A stretch of DNA of 14,177 bases from Lachnospiraceae bacterium (GTDB lineage: Bacteria; Bacillota_A; Clostridia; Lachnospirales; Lachnospiraceae), in contig JAILPG010000318.1 of the NCBI GenBank assembly GCA_024699595.1, forward strand, positions 1 through 14,177, read 5' to 3'. The position numbers and the translations under genes were made by a program. Below the pieces are notes generated by a model that had not been told where the DNA came from, made no database searches, and worked only from the letters and a program-made list of their open reading frames with translations. The number at the start of each line of letters is the position of its first letter. Position 1 is the stretch's first letter. Of this stretch, positions 6,937 to 14,177 are shown one piece after another.

Positions 6937-6946
6937 AAGGGGTGAT
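6937..6946 (+). promoter_or_regulatory. Ribosome binding site supporting a TTG start
   Basis: AAGGGGTGAT closely matches the anti-16S complement and ends 2 bp before TTG at 6949, with the GGGG core 6 bp away. An in-frame TGA (6943-6945) lies inside it, so translation cannot begin further upstream. The next ATG is 40 codons in, after the first membrane helix. The TTG start is therefore well supported. Confidence 0.75.
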
Positions 6947-6948
6947 AC

Positions 6949-7965
6949 TTGACTCTCATTCTGTTTTTTATATCACTAACAGTCTTTATCGCAATTCTGT
7001 TTATCGACCGGCGTACGGTATACAGCGGGTTTTTCCTTCTGTTTACCGTATTTCTTTTTGGCGTTTTCATGTTTGATAAGGCGGTAAAGTACCCCGACTG
7101 GTTTTCGGCACATTTTTTTGCCCATGTACTGCTCGATCTTTTCCTGCTGTTCATTCTTATCCTGCTCATAGCCTACCCGCTCGTGCTTGCGCCGGTATTT
7201 ATGATCGGGGGCATTATACTCATGAAAAAAGAAGGCTTCAGGCCCAGAAATATCCTCTCGCTCATGTTTGCTGCAGGGCTTTTTGCGGTTGACATAATAT
7301 TTCCGTTTTTCTTCGATGTAAATACACGCGGTGTATATACTGTCATCTACTGGTATATAACCATGATCCTTCTGTATCTGGTGTTTCAGTTAGCTTCATT
7401 TTGGATCTCGGATATCATCAATCTGATACATGTAAAAAAGAAACAGAGCTTAAAATACGTGGTCGTACTGGGAGCCGGTCTCTCAGGTGAAAGACCAACT
7501 CCGCTCCTTCGAAGCAGGATCGATAAAGGGATCTCGGTATACAGGGATAATCCGGGATCCAAGCTGATCTTTTCAGGTGGACAGGGTGCAGATGAGGTCA
7601 TTTCCGAAAGTGAGGCGATGGCGCGGTATGCTGTTGAAAACGGCGTGCCCGCAGAGAATATCATAAGGGAGGATAAGTCGAAAAACACAGAACAGAACAT
7701 CCGCTTCTCCTCACAACTTATGGAAGATCAGACATCCCGCTTTGCGATAGTCACAAGCTCCTATCACCTGATGAGGGCGCTTCTTATCGCAAGGAGACTT
7801 AAGCTTAACTGCACGGGATACGGTGCAAGGACCAGATTATATTTTTCCATAAACGCATTTTTACGTGAGTATGCGGGCTATTTCAGGGATACGAAAAAAA
7901 GAAGGGCGGTCCATCTTGCCGCCCTTACCGTGATCTATATCATATTCATATTCTCAACCATGTGA
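6949..7965 (+). CDS. DUF218 (YdcF/ElyC/SanA-like) multi-pass membrane protein
   Basis: 338 residues from a TTG start. The N-terminal half is membrane-embedded, with helices at about 2-19, 25-41, 58-80, 82-92, 103-122 and 131-156. It is followed by a DUF218 domain (about 168-310) with family landmarks: KYVVVLGAGLSGERPTPLL, LIFSGGQGADE (207-216), Glu220, the NTEQN segment (246-250) and VTSSYHLMRA (268-277). A last hydrophobic helix ends the protein (about 320-337). DUF218 proteins with this layout have been linked to cell-envelope and peptidoglycan-precursor (undecaprenyl) metabolism, but the reaction of this subgroup is not established. The gene begins 20 bp after the double-glycine peptide gene and is probably co-transcribed, which might tie it to processing, tolerance or envelope stress from that peptide. 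This link is inference only. Confidence 0.88.
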   Translation: MTLILFFISLTVFIAILFIDRRTVYSGFFLLFTVFLFGVFMFDKAVKYPDWFSAHFFAHVLLDLFLLFILILLIAYPLVLAPVFMIGGIILMKKEGFRPRNILSLMFAAGLFAVDIIFPFFFDVNTRGVYTVIYWYITMILLYLVFQLASFWISDIINLIHVKKKQSLKYVVVLGAGLSGERPTPLLRSRIDKGISVYRDNPGSKLIFSGGQGADEVISESEAMARYAVENGVPAENIIREDKSKNTEQNIRFSSQLMEDQTSRFAIVTSSYHLMRALLIARRLKLNCTGYGARTRLYFSINAFLREYAGYFRDTKKRRAVHLAALTVIYIIFIFSTM

Positions 7966-7972
7966 AGTGAAG

Positions 7973-8047
7973 TGGACCCCCGGGACGGAAGTTAGTGCCC
8001 GCTTTCTGAAACGAAAGCTTGGCACTAATTCCGCTCCCGGGGGTCCA
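7973..8047. repeat. REP-like palindrome, copy 2 (between convergent genes)
   Basis: A 75-nt near-perfect inverted repeat. The outer arms are perfect over 13 bp (TGGACCCCCGGGA 7973-7985 with 8035-8047). The middle arms pair over CGGAA and TTAGTGCC with one bulged G on each side (7986-7999 with 8021-8034). The inner hairpin is perfect, GCTTTC (8001-8006) and GAAAGC (8013-8018), with loop TGAAAC. The core and inner hairpin match copy 1 (4552-4646) in opposite orientation, since loop TGAAAC is the reverse complement of GTTTCA. It sits between the ends of two convergent genes, where it could stop or protect both transcripts, though there is no T-run. Confidence 0.85.
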
Positions 8048-8106
8048 TTTCCGCTAACCAGCTCCTCCGGTTTCGCCTAGGGTCCATTCATTGGGGTCTG
8101 TTATGA

Positions 8107-9000
8107 TCATCTTCGCTTATGGATCCATCCTACGATAAGACAGGCAAGTATCCCGGCAAGGATTGAAATGCCTAAGCTTGCTGCCGAGATCTTTATCCCG
8201 ATCTCTTCAAAATACCTTCCCGCCTGCCATGTCTTAATGTCCAAAAGAGACGGATCGTTCTCCATGATCCTGTTTTCTATGGCTTTATAGACAGGTTTAT
8301 TTACAAGAGCCGCAGTGACTATTCCGGTCAAAATGTATACTATCTTAGGTAAAGGCTCTACATAAGCGCGTTCCCCATCATTTCTCCTGAGCCTCAGGAA
8401 AAAAGTTTTGTTTAACATTACGCGGATCAGCCCAAATATCGTAATGCACCCGATAAGATTGAGCAGTATCAGAACCGCCGCACCGACATTTCCCGCTGCC
8501 TCACCCAGAACAAAGACAACAACGAAGGTTGCTATACAAAGAAGAGCGATCACCGCTATTATCCCGAGTACGCAGAGTGTATTTCTCAGGGCTTTTGATG
8601 TTGCACCTGCCGTGTCATACGGATTTTTCCTTGTCTCAGATCTGTAGGTTGAAAAGAAGGCAATTAAAGCCGCGATTCCGGTCAGCCCGGCAAATCCTCT
8701 TGCAAACTGCCTATTGGTCTCGTGAACGGAATCGGCTATGCCTCTTCCCATATCCTGTAATCCGTCTTCGAATATCTGGCCGTAGCTCTGGGATGGATCC
8801 TGATAGCCCCCTCCCGCATACTTTTGGGAAGCATTGGCTTGCCGTATTGCCTGCTCCCTTTCATATCTTTCGGCTTTTTCGGCATCTGTTTCAACCTGAT
8901 AGCCATATTGGTTGTACAGGTGTCCGTCACTTCTCCAGGTACACCCGTTTTCGGTCCCGGTTACATACGATCCGTCCGGTGCTCTGTCTCCTGCAGCCAT
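8107..9000 (-). CDS. Uncharacterised multi-pass membrane protein
   Basis: 297 residues, not recognised as any known family. The N-terminal part (1-100) is polar and soluble. It starts MAAGDRAPDGSYVTG with GCTWRSDGHLYNQYGYQV at about 19-36, then a charged helix (about 38-58), then a Gly/Gln/Ser/Tyr-rich stretch (about 60-75). The remainder carries about four or five hydrophobic helices (near 102-117, 140-165, 170-193, 217-233 and 272-292) and ends in the basic WIHKRR. No catalytic motif or signal peptide is evident. ATG at 9000 has GGAG 7 bp upstream. The gene is divergent from the HD-GYP receptor gene across a 206-bp spacer and convergent with the DUF218 gene. Composition is like the neighbouring genes, with no sign of recent transfer. 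It is very likely a real gene because of its length, clean start and membrane-protein pattern. Confidence 0.8.
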   Translation of the reverse strand: MAAGDRAPDGSYVTGTENGCTWRSDGHLYNQYGYQVETDAEKAERYEREQAIRQANASQKYAGGGYQDPSQSYGQIFEDGLQDMGRGIADSVHETNRQFARGFAGLTGIAALIAFFSTYRSETRKNPYDTAGATSKALRNTLCVLGIIAVIALLCIATFVVVFVLGEAAGNVGAAVLILLNLIGCITIFGLIRVMLNKTFFLRLRRNDGERAYVEPLPKIVYILTGIVTAALVNKPVYKAIENRIMENDPSLLDIKTWQAGRYFEEIGIKISAASLGISILAGILACLIVGWIHKRR

Positions 9001-9149
9001 TTTCCGTCTCCATTCTCTGCCAACTGAATATGTATCTGCCTGTTATGAGAAAATGCCGATCAGATCAGTATTTTCCCTTACCGCAGATGCCCAGAAAGAT
9101 TTTACAGGATAGTACCGCTAAAGTCAAAAAACCGGGGTCCATTTTCTGT

Positions 9150-9178
9150 TTTACACCTGTTCTGTCACTTGGTATAAT
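9150..9178 (+). promoter_or_regulatory. Sigma-70-type promoter for HD-GYP receptor-BMP operon
   Basis: TTTACA (9150-9155) and a perfect TATAAT (9173-9178) are separated by 17 bp. A start near 9185 gives a short leader of about 20 nt that contains AGGAGG (9194-9199), 7 bp before ATG at 9207. This rules out initiation at any codon further upstream in the same open frame (which extends to 8529 opposite the divergent gene). Confidence 0.78.
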
Positions 9179-9193
9179 TTTTGTGGTTGATGC

Positions 9194-9199
9194 AGGAGG
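9194..9199 (+). promoter_or_regulatory. Ribosome binding site fixing the start of the HD-GYP receptor
   Basis: AGGAGG lies 7 bp before ATG at 9207. Together with the promoter at 9150-9178, it fixes the start even though the frame is open for another 678 bp upstream. Confidence 0.85.
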
Positions 9200-9206
9200 A
9201 TGCTTT

Positions 9207-12200
9207 ATGAAAAAGTGGAAAACATGGAAGGTCGTTTTGTTTGTTGCGGTCTGTGTCGGTCTGAACTTAGGCGGGAAGTTCATCGCAACATGGTTTGAAC
9301 TGCCGCTTTGGGGGGATTCGTTCGGGACTGCGCTCTGTGCCTATATCGGAGGCCCGGTATGCGGCGCGATAGTTGGACTTACCGCAAACCTTGCCTACTG
9401 CGTGATCAACAGGCTCTCGGCTGCCTATTCACTCACAAGCATAGCCCTCGGCATCATCATAGGGATCGCGGCGAAAAAAAGATGGTTCGACCGCTTCTAC
9501 GGCTTCATGAAGGCCGCAACTCTCGCAGTCGTTACTGCACTTGTAGTATCGGTTCCGATAAATATCCTTCTTGCTAACGGTAAAACCGGAAATATATGGG
9601 GTAATGCAGTTATAGATTATCTTCTGAAGAGAAAGTGGCCTCCCTTCATCTGCAGCGTCCTCGGCCAGCTTGCTCTGGAGTTTGCCGACAAGGTGCTTAC
9701 GATCGCGGCAGTATATGTGGTCATCCTGTTAAGGCATTACAGGCATGCACGTGAAGCTGAGAAAAAGCGTCAGTCCGAGAACATGGCAAAGACGGCTTTA
9801 ATGTTACTAATGACATTCGCACTTGTCATGTCATTTCCCGAAGCATCATATGCACAGACGCTTACAAGGGGAAGCGGATCGCAGACATATCTTCAGGAAG
9901 CTCCGGATTATGACGATTATGTCCAGAGCGTATATTCAAGCAACAACGGCCTGCCCTGCGGCGAGGCCAATGACATAGCACAGACTAATGACGGTGTGCT
10001 CTGGATCGGCACATATGCGGGGCTGTACCGCTATAACGGGCGTGAATTCCGCTGGGTCGACAATTATGAATCGGTAAAAAACGTTAACTGCCTCTACGTG
10101 GATGAAGAGGGACGTCTCTGGATTGGCACCAACGACAATGGTCTGTCCATAGTGATCAGGGAAAAAGTGGTAAATGTCCTCGACCAGTCAAGCGGTCTTC
10201 CCTCTAATTCGGTGCGCTGCATCGTACACGGATCGGACGGATATTATTATGTCGGAACGACGGGAGCCATGCAGATCATCGTGATGAACAACGGCTTAAA
10301 GGCTGCAAATACTCTCGATGAGGTTTACTATGCCGACAGCATCACTGCCGATCAGAACGGCCATGTGGCTGCGATAGCTTCCGACGGACATCTGTTTTTA
10401 TTAAGCGGCGGCAACATTTTATCGTCGATAAGCCTTCCCGATGCAAACGAACTGTTTAACTGCTGTGCTTTTTCACCGGATGGAACACTGATGGTCGGCA
10501 CTTCCACAGATCATATATACAGCTATGATGTTTCGGGAGATGATTTTAAACAGACGGATGTCTTAACCTGTGAAGATGTTACAAGCATCAATAATCTTAC
10601 TTTCTTAAGCGACGGAACGCTCTTTGTCTCCACCGACAGCGGGGTATCTTATTTTGACATAAACGGATATCATCTTTTAAATACCAACGATTTCAACAAC
10701 TCAATAGACAAGATGCTCTATGACTATCAGGGAAATCTGTGGTTTACCTCTTCAAGGCTCGGGCTCTTAAGACTTACCAAATCTCCTTTCAAGGATGTAT
10801 ACGGTGCGATAGGCATGAAGCGTCAGGTCGTAAATGCGATAGTAAGCTGGCAGGACAGCATTTATATCGGTACCGATAACGGTCTTGATGTGGTGGATAA
10901 AAACTGCCACAAACAGATAACCAACAGCCTGACCGAAGAGCTTTCGGAAAAGCGCATACGATGCATGTATGTGGATGAAAATAATCATCTCTGGGTGTGC
11001 ACATACGGAAGCGGCCTGATGGAATACTCTCCGGACGGACAGACCTGGGCATACAATGCAGACAGCGGAAGCTTTGGAAACCGCGCCCGCATTGTGACAG
11101 AGCTTTCGGACGGCACGATCCTTGCTGCCGGAGACAGCGGTATCAGCTACATTAAGGATCATAAGATCACAAATACGATCAAAAATCAGGACGGTCTCAT
11201 CAATTCAATGATATTAACCCTTACCGAGAGAGGCGACGGCACCATACTTGCAGGTACGGACGGCGACGGTATCGCGGTGCTTGAAAACGGAAAGGTGAGC
11301 CATATGATCACCAGAGATGACGGATTGAGCAGCGGAGTGATCCTTCGTACCGTTAAGGACCCCAAGTCCGAGGGTGTGTTTGTCGTTACCAGCAACAGCC
11401 TGTGCTACCTCGAAGAGAACGGCAATATCAGGCTGCTTGAAAAGTTTCCGTATTTCAACAACTATGATATCTGGGTAAAAGATGAAGATACCCTGTTCGT
11501 AATGTCAAGTGCCGGCATCTATGTTGTGGAGCGTGATCAGTTGGTAGAAGGAGGCGAAGAGATGGCCTGGGAGCTCTTAGATGCAAGAAGGGGTCTTGGT
11601 ACATCCCTTACGGCCAATTCCTGGAACTATTACAACGGAAAGGGCGAACTGTTCCTTCCATGCGACACAGGTGTATATGTGATAGATGTTGATAAATACA
11701 ACAGCGATGTCCGCTCCTACAGGATGCAGCTTGCTTCGGTAAAGCTTAACGGCGTAAACCAGCCGATATCCCGTACGGGAACCATCACGATAGGACAGGG
11801 CGTGGATATTGTGGAACTCTCTCCGGAGATATTAAATTACACGATCCAGGAGCCGAATGTAGGTTATTTCCTGAAGGATCATGATCCGCAATGGACGATA
11901 GTGCCGCAGAACAGCTTAAACAACATTGTTTACGGTAATATCCCCGCCGGGAAATATACCTTCCGTCTTGCGATCTTTGACAGCGCGGGTGAGAAGGTGC
12001 TTGAGGAACGGCAGTTTATACTGGAAAAAACAGGTGAGCTCTATGAGAAACCGATCTTCCTATTCTACCTGTTGATGATGCTTTCACTTATCCTTATCTG
12101 GTTTACATGGCTGATCGTACAGAGACAGCTTAACAATCAGCAGATCAAGTTAAATATGGCTAATGAAACGGTAATGGCTATCGCAAACGCAGTCGATGCA

Positions 12201-12962
12201 AAGGACGTACGAACCAATCAGCACTCGCAGCGTGTTGCAGAGTATTCGGTGCTTATAGCAAAGGAGATGAACTGCTTTAAGTGGTGGCAGAGAGAGAAGG
12301 CCTTAAGCAACCTAAAGAAGGCTGCTCAGCTTCATGATATAGGAAAAATAGGCGTTCCCGACCACGTGCTCAACAAAGTCGGAAGACTGAGTGATGAAGA
12401 GTATGCGCAGATGAAATCGCATGTTACCAGAGGTGCGGAGATCCTTAAGGATTTCACGCTGGTCGAGCATGTAGAGGACGGAACACGTTATCATCATGAA
12501 CGATATGACGGCCGCGGTTATCCGGATGGCTTAAAGGGCGAAGCAATCCCGTTATTTGGACGTATAATCAGCGTGGCCGATGCTTTTGATGCAATGACCT
12601 CCAACCGTGTATACCGCAGTCATATGGACACGGATTATGTAATGAACGAGATGAAGCGCGGACGGGGTACCCAGTTTGATCCAAACGTGCTTGATGCATT
12701 CTTCCGTCTGGTAGACAAGGGTATTATCAATCCTGACGAGATCTACTCGGAGAAGCAGGCAGAGATAAAGCTTGCGGATAAGGAAATGCATGAAGAGCTT
12801 AAACGCCGCGTGGAAGAGGATAAAAAGATCCAGGCTGCTCAGATGCAGGACGAGAAGGAAAACGAGAAGAAAGCTGCGTCCGGGGAAGCATCGGGAGAAA
12901 ATGATAATAAGGATAAGTCTGGCGAAGAGGTCACCGCGGATGAGAAAGGAGGCAGGGCATGA
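9207..12962 (+). CDS. Transmembrane receptor: ECF S-like domain, double beta-propeller, Y_Y_Y and HD-GYP c-di-GMP phosphodiesterase
   Basis: 1251 residues. Residues 1-177 form about five or six membrane helices resembling an ECF-transporter S component (LPLWGDSFGTALCAYIGGPV, then GAIVGLTANLAYCVI). A basic cytoplasmic linker (178-192) precedes a signal-peptide-like helix (193-216, ending PEASYAQ). Residues about 240-830 hold about 14 Reg_prop-type repeats of the form LWIGTxxGL (for example at 265, 304, 552, 595 and 680), enough for two seven-bladed propellers. A Y_Y_Y domain (about 865-940) and a membrane helix (950-971) lead to the HD-GYP domain (about 985-1170), with HDIGKIG (His1043, Asp1044), HHERYDGRGYP (1096-1106) and VADAFDAMTSNRVYR. 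All key residues for hydrolysing c-di-GMP are present. The tail (from about 1180) is highly charged. The layout matches hybrid two-component receptors with the kinase replaced by HD-GYP. It overlaps the BMP gene by 4 bp (ATGA). The ligand is unknown. Confidence 0.92.
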   Translation: MKKWKTWKVVLFVAVCVGLNLGGKFIATWFELPLWGDSFGTALCAYIGGPVCGAIVGLTANLAYCVINRLSAAYSLTSIALGIIIGIAAKKRWFDRFYGFMKAATLAVVTALVVSVPINILLANGKTGNIWGNAVIDYLLKRKWPPFICSVLGQLALEFADKVLTIAAVYVVILLRHYRHAREAEKKRQSENMAKTALMLLMTFALVMSFPEASYAQTLTRGSGSQTYLQEAPDYDDYVQSVYSSNNGLPCGEANDIAQTNDGVLWIGTYAGLYRYNGREFRWVDNYESVKNVNCLYVDEEGRLWIGTNDNGLSIVIREKVVNVLDQSSGLPSNSVRCIVHGSDGYYYVGTTGAMQIIVMNNGLKAANTLDEVYYADSITADQNGHVAAIASDGHLFLLSGGNILSSISLPDANELFNCCAFSPDGTLMVGTSTDHIYSYDVSGDDFKQTDVLTCEDVTSINNLTFLSDGTLFVSTDSGVSYFDINGYHLLNTNDFNNSIDKMLYDYQGNLWFTSSRLGLLRLTKSPFKDVYGAIGMKRQVVNAIVSWQDSIYIGTDNGLDVVDKNCHKQITNSLTEELSEKRIRCMYVDENNHLWVCTYGSGLMEYSPDGQTWAYNADSGSFGNRARIVTELSDGTILAAGDSGISYIKDHKITNTIKNQDGLINSMILTLTERGDGTILAGTDGDGIAVLENGKVSHMITRDDGLSSGVILRTVKDPKSEGVFVVTSNSLCYLEENGNIRLLEKFPYFNNYDIWVKDEDTLFVMSSAGIYVVERDQLVEGGEEMAWELLDARRGLGTSLTANSWNYYNGKGELFLPCDTGVYVIDVDKYNSDVRSYRMQLASVKLNGVNQPISRTGTITIGQGVDIVELSPEILNYTIQEPNVGYFLKDHDPQWTIVPQNSLNNIVYGNIPAGKYTFRLAIFDSAGEKVLEERQFILEKTGELYEKPIFLFYLLMMLSLILIWFTWLIVQRQLNNQQIKLNMANETVMAIANAVDAKDVRTNQHSQRVAEYSVLIAKEMNCFKWWQREKALSNLKKAAQLHDIGKIGVPDHVLNKVGRLSDEEYAQMKSHVTRGAEILKDFTLVEHVEDGTRYHHERYDGRGYPDGLKGEAIPLFGRIISVADAFDAMTSNRVYRSHMDTDYVMNEMKRGRGTQFDPNVLDAFFRLVDKGIINPDEIYSEKQAEIKLADKEMHEELKRRVEEDKKIQAAQMQDEKENEKKAASGEASGENDNKDKSGEEVTADEKGGRA

Positions 12963-14152
12963 AACGGATATATATAGCAACAACGTTAACCTGTCTTGTT
13001 ATCCTGGGCGCCTGCTTTGCCCTGTTTAGGTTCTTAAATCTGACAGGCGGCAAGGAACATCTGACAGTCGGCTTCATATATGACAATGATGAGAGCACGC
13101 CTTATACCTATAATTTTTCACTTGCAAAGGATGCAGTGGAGGCAAAGTACGGTGAGCGTGTGGATATACATACATGCAGCAACGTCCTTGACGATGAGAT
13201 GGAGGAGCCATTAAGGGAGCTTGCAGATGAGGGCTGCGATATCATCTTTTTTAACGGATACAGTGATATGGTGATAAAGCTTGCTCCCGAGTATCCGGAT
13301 ATCGAGTTCTGCCAGACCTCCTACATGGACATGAGCGGTCAGACGGTGCCGGAGAACTACCACACCTTCAAGGGTGAAGCCTATCAGGGCAGATATGTGA
13401 GCGGTATCGCCGCAGGCGTAAAGATCAGGCAGATGATACTTGAGGGAACGATAGCGCAGGAAGATGCGACCGTCGGCTTTGTAGCGGCATTTCCGACATC
13501 GGAGGTTATCTCCGGCTACACCGCCTTTCTGATGGGCGTAAGGTCCGTAGTCTCGGAGGCAAAGATGCAGGTCTGCTATACGGGCACCTGGAGCAGCTAC
13601 GCTCTGGAAAAGAGCTCGGCAAAAAAGCTTATAGATAACGGATGCGTGGTCATATCCCAGCATACCGATACGATAGGTCCCGCCATAGCCTGCGAGGAGG
13701 CGTCGGAGAGCAGGGAAGTCTATTTTGTGGGCTATAATCAGAGCATGTCGGAGGTTGCACCGGGCACATCCCTTATTACTTCGAGGATCTGCTGGGAGCC
13801 TTACGTGCTCTCTGCCGTGGAAGCTGTGATGATGGATAAGAGCATCGAATCCATGGTATCCGGACGTGTCCATGGAACAGACATTTCTGCGGGCTTTGAA
13901 CATGGATGGGTGGAAATGACGGATCTGAACGAGCCTGTCGCTGCTCCCGGAACGGAAGAAGCCATGAACAGGGCAATAGAGCGGTTTAAGCGCGGCAATA
14001 ACGATTTTGTATATAAGGGCAACTACACGGGCATAAATCCCGATGATCCCTCGGATACCTGGGATCTTAAGAAGGCTTTCATCGAAAACGCCAATACATC
14101 ATACCCGATGTTTCACTATATAATTCCGGATATTATCACGATCGTGGAATAA
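12959..14152 (+). CDS. BMP-family (PnrA/Med-like, nucleoside-type) solute-binding protein
   Basis: 397 residues. An N-terminal hydrophobic segment (about 4-25) contains LGAC (16-19), a possible lipobox with Cys19 as the lipidated residue. It could equally act as a simple membrane anchor, because the hydrophobic stretch continues past the Cys. The body follows the BMP fold: LTVGFIYDND (about 35-44), GCDIIFFNGY (about 92-101), DIEFCQTSY, EAYQGRYVSGIAAG (about 139-152), ATVGFVAAF, INGYTAF-like SGYTAFLMGVR, VISQHTDT, VYFVGYNQSMS and WEPYV. BMP proteins bind purine nucleosides or related ligands, usually for ABC importers, but no permease or ATPase gene is in the window. ATG overlaps the receptor stop as ATGA, with AGGAGG upstream, so the two are translationally coupled. 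This suggests it presents a ligand to the receptor. The family is clear; the ligand and partner are inferred. Confidence 0.9.
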   Translation: MKRIYIATTLTCLVILGACFALFRFLNLTGGKEHLTVGFIYDNDESTPYTYNFSLAKDAVEAKYGERVDIHTCSNVLDDEMEEPLRELADEGCDIIFFNGYSDMVIKLAPEYPDIEFCQTSYMDMSGQTVPENYHTFKGEAYQGRYVSGIAAGVKIRQMILEGTIAQEDATVGFVAAFPTSEVISGYTAFLMGVRSVVSEAKMQVCYTGTWSSYALEKSSAKKLIDNGCVVISQHTDTIGPAIACEEASESREVYFVGYNQSMSEVAPGTSLITSRICWEPYVLSAVEAVMMDKSIESMVSGRVHGTDISAGFEHGWVEMTDLNEPVAAPGTEEAMNRAIERFKRGNNDFVYKGNYTGINPDDPSDTWDLKKAFIENANTSYPMFHYIIPDIITIVE

Positions 14153-14177
14153 AGTGAACCCTTGTGTGAATGAACCC

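Noticed and set aside
7973..8047. Palindrome as a Rho-independent terminator
   Set aside because: It is a strong hairpin between convergent genes, but no T-run follows on either strand, and its core recurs in a 5' leader, so a repeat element is the better description.
8529..9206. Upstream extension of the HD-GYP receptor frame by 226 codons
   Set aside because: It lies opposite the divergent membrane gene, looks like Cys/Arg/Phe-rich antisense sequence, and precedes the promoter (9150-9178) and AGGAGG (9194-9199) that define the ATG at 9207.
13211..13903. 230-codon open frame opposite the BMP gene
   Set aside because: Antisense shadow, His/Arg/Cys-rich, with no start signals; the plus-strand BMP match is convincing.
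14153..14177. Two copies of TGAACCC at the window end
   Set aside because: It may be the edge of another palindrome of the repeat family, but only 25 bases are visible, which is too little to support a feature.

Overview
The window looks like chromosomal DNA of a Gram-positive anaerobe of the Lachnospiraceae (Butyrivibrio/Lachnospira-like). That is an inference from strong AGGAGG-type ribosome binding sites, mixed GC, a PknB-like kinase with a Thr/Pro linker, a double-glycine leader peptide of the 'LDDxxLDNISGG' type, a large two-component-propeller/HD-GYP receptor and a BMP-type solute-binding protein. No taxonomic marker gene is present.

Layout. (1) 1-1468: the right part of an IS200/IS605 element, AT-richer than its surroundings. 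It has the 3' end of tnpA, an intact tnpB overlapping it by 20 bp, and the right end with its omega-RNA (reRNA) region and terminal hairpin. The element abuts the 3' end of the next gene and supplies that gene's last codons and stop. (2) 1448-4441, minus strand: a probable two-gene unit. A membrane-anchored Mrr-like PD-(D/E)XK nuclease sits behind a near-consensus promoter, followed by a transmembrane Ser/Thr kinase with a probable NPCBM-like extracellular domain. (3) 4501-6533, plus strand: pncB and pncA behind a near-consensus promoter and a structured leader. This is a two-step nicotinamide salvage unit (nicotinamide to nicotinate to nicotinate mononucleotide). (4) 6665-7965: a small double-glycine leader peptide gene and, 20 bp later, a DUF218 (YdcF/ElyC/SanA-like) membrane protein with a TTG start. 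(5) 7973-8047: a long palindrome between convergent genes. It shares its core, inverted, with the palindrome in the pncB leader. (6) 8107-9000, minus strand: an unrecognised multi-pass membrane protein. (7) 9150-14152, plus strand: a promoter, then a 1251-residue receptor (ECF S-component-like membrane domain, internal signal-peptide-like segment, about 14 propeller repeats, Y_Y_Y domain, membrane helix, intact HD-GYP c-di-GMP phosphodiesterase domain), translationally coupled by an ATGA overlap to a BMP-family (nucleoside-type) solute-binding protein.

The most interesting system is region 7. A solute-binding protein, an importer-type membrane domain and a large extracellular sensor appear to be wired to a c-di-GMP-degrading output in one operon. 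Next are the orphan leader peptide with its DUF218 partner, and the IS insertion that both tailors a kinase C-terminus and takes its predicted omega-RNA guide from it. No rRNA, tRNA or CRISPR array was seen, and no convincing Rho-independent terminator with a T-run was found.
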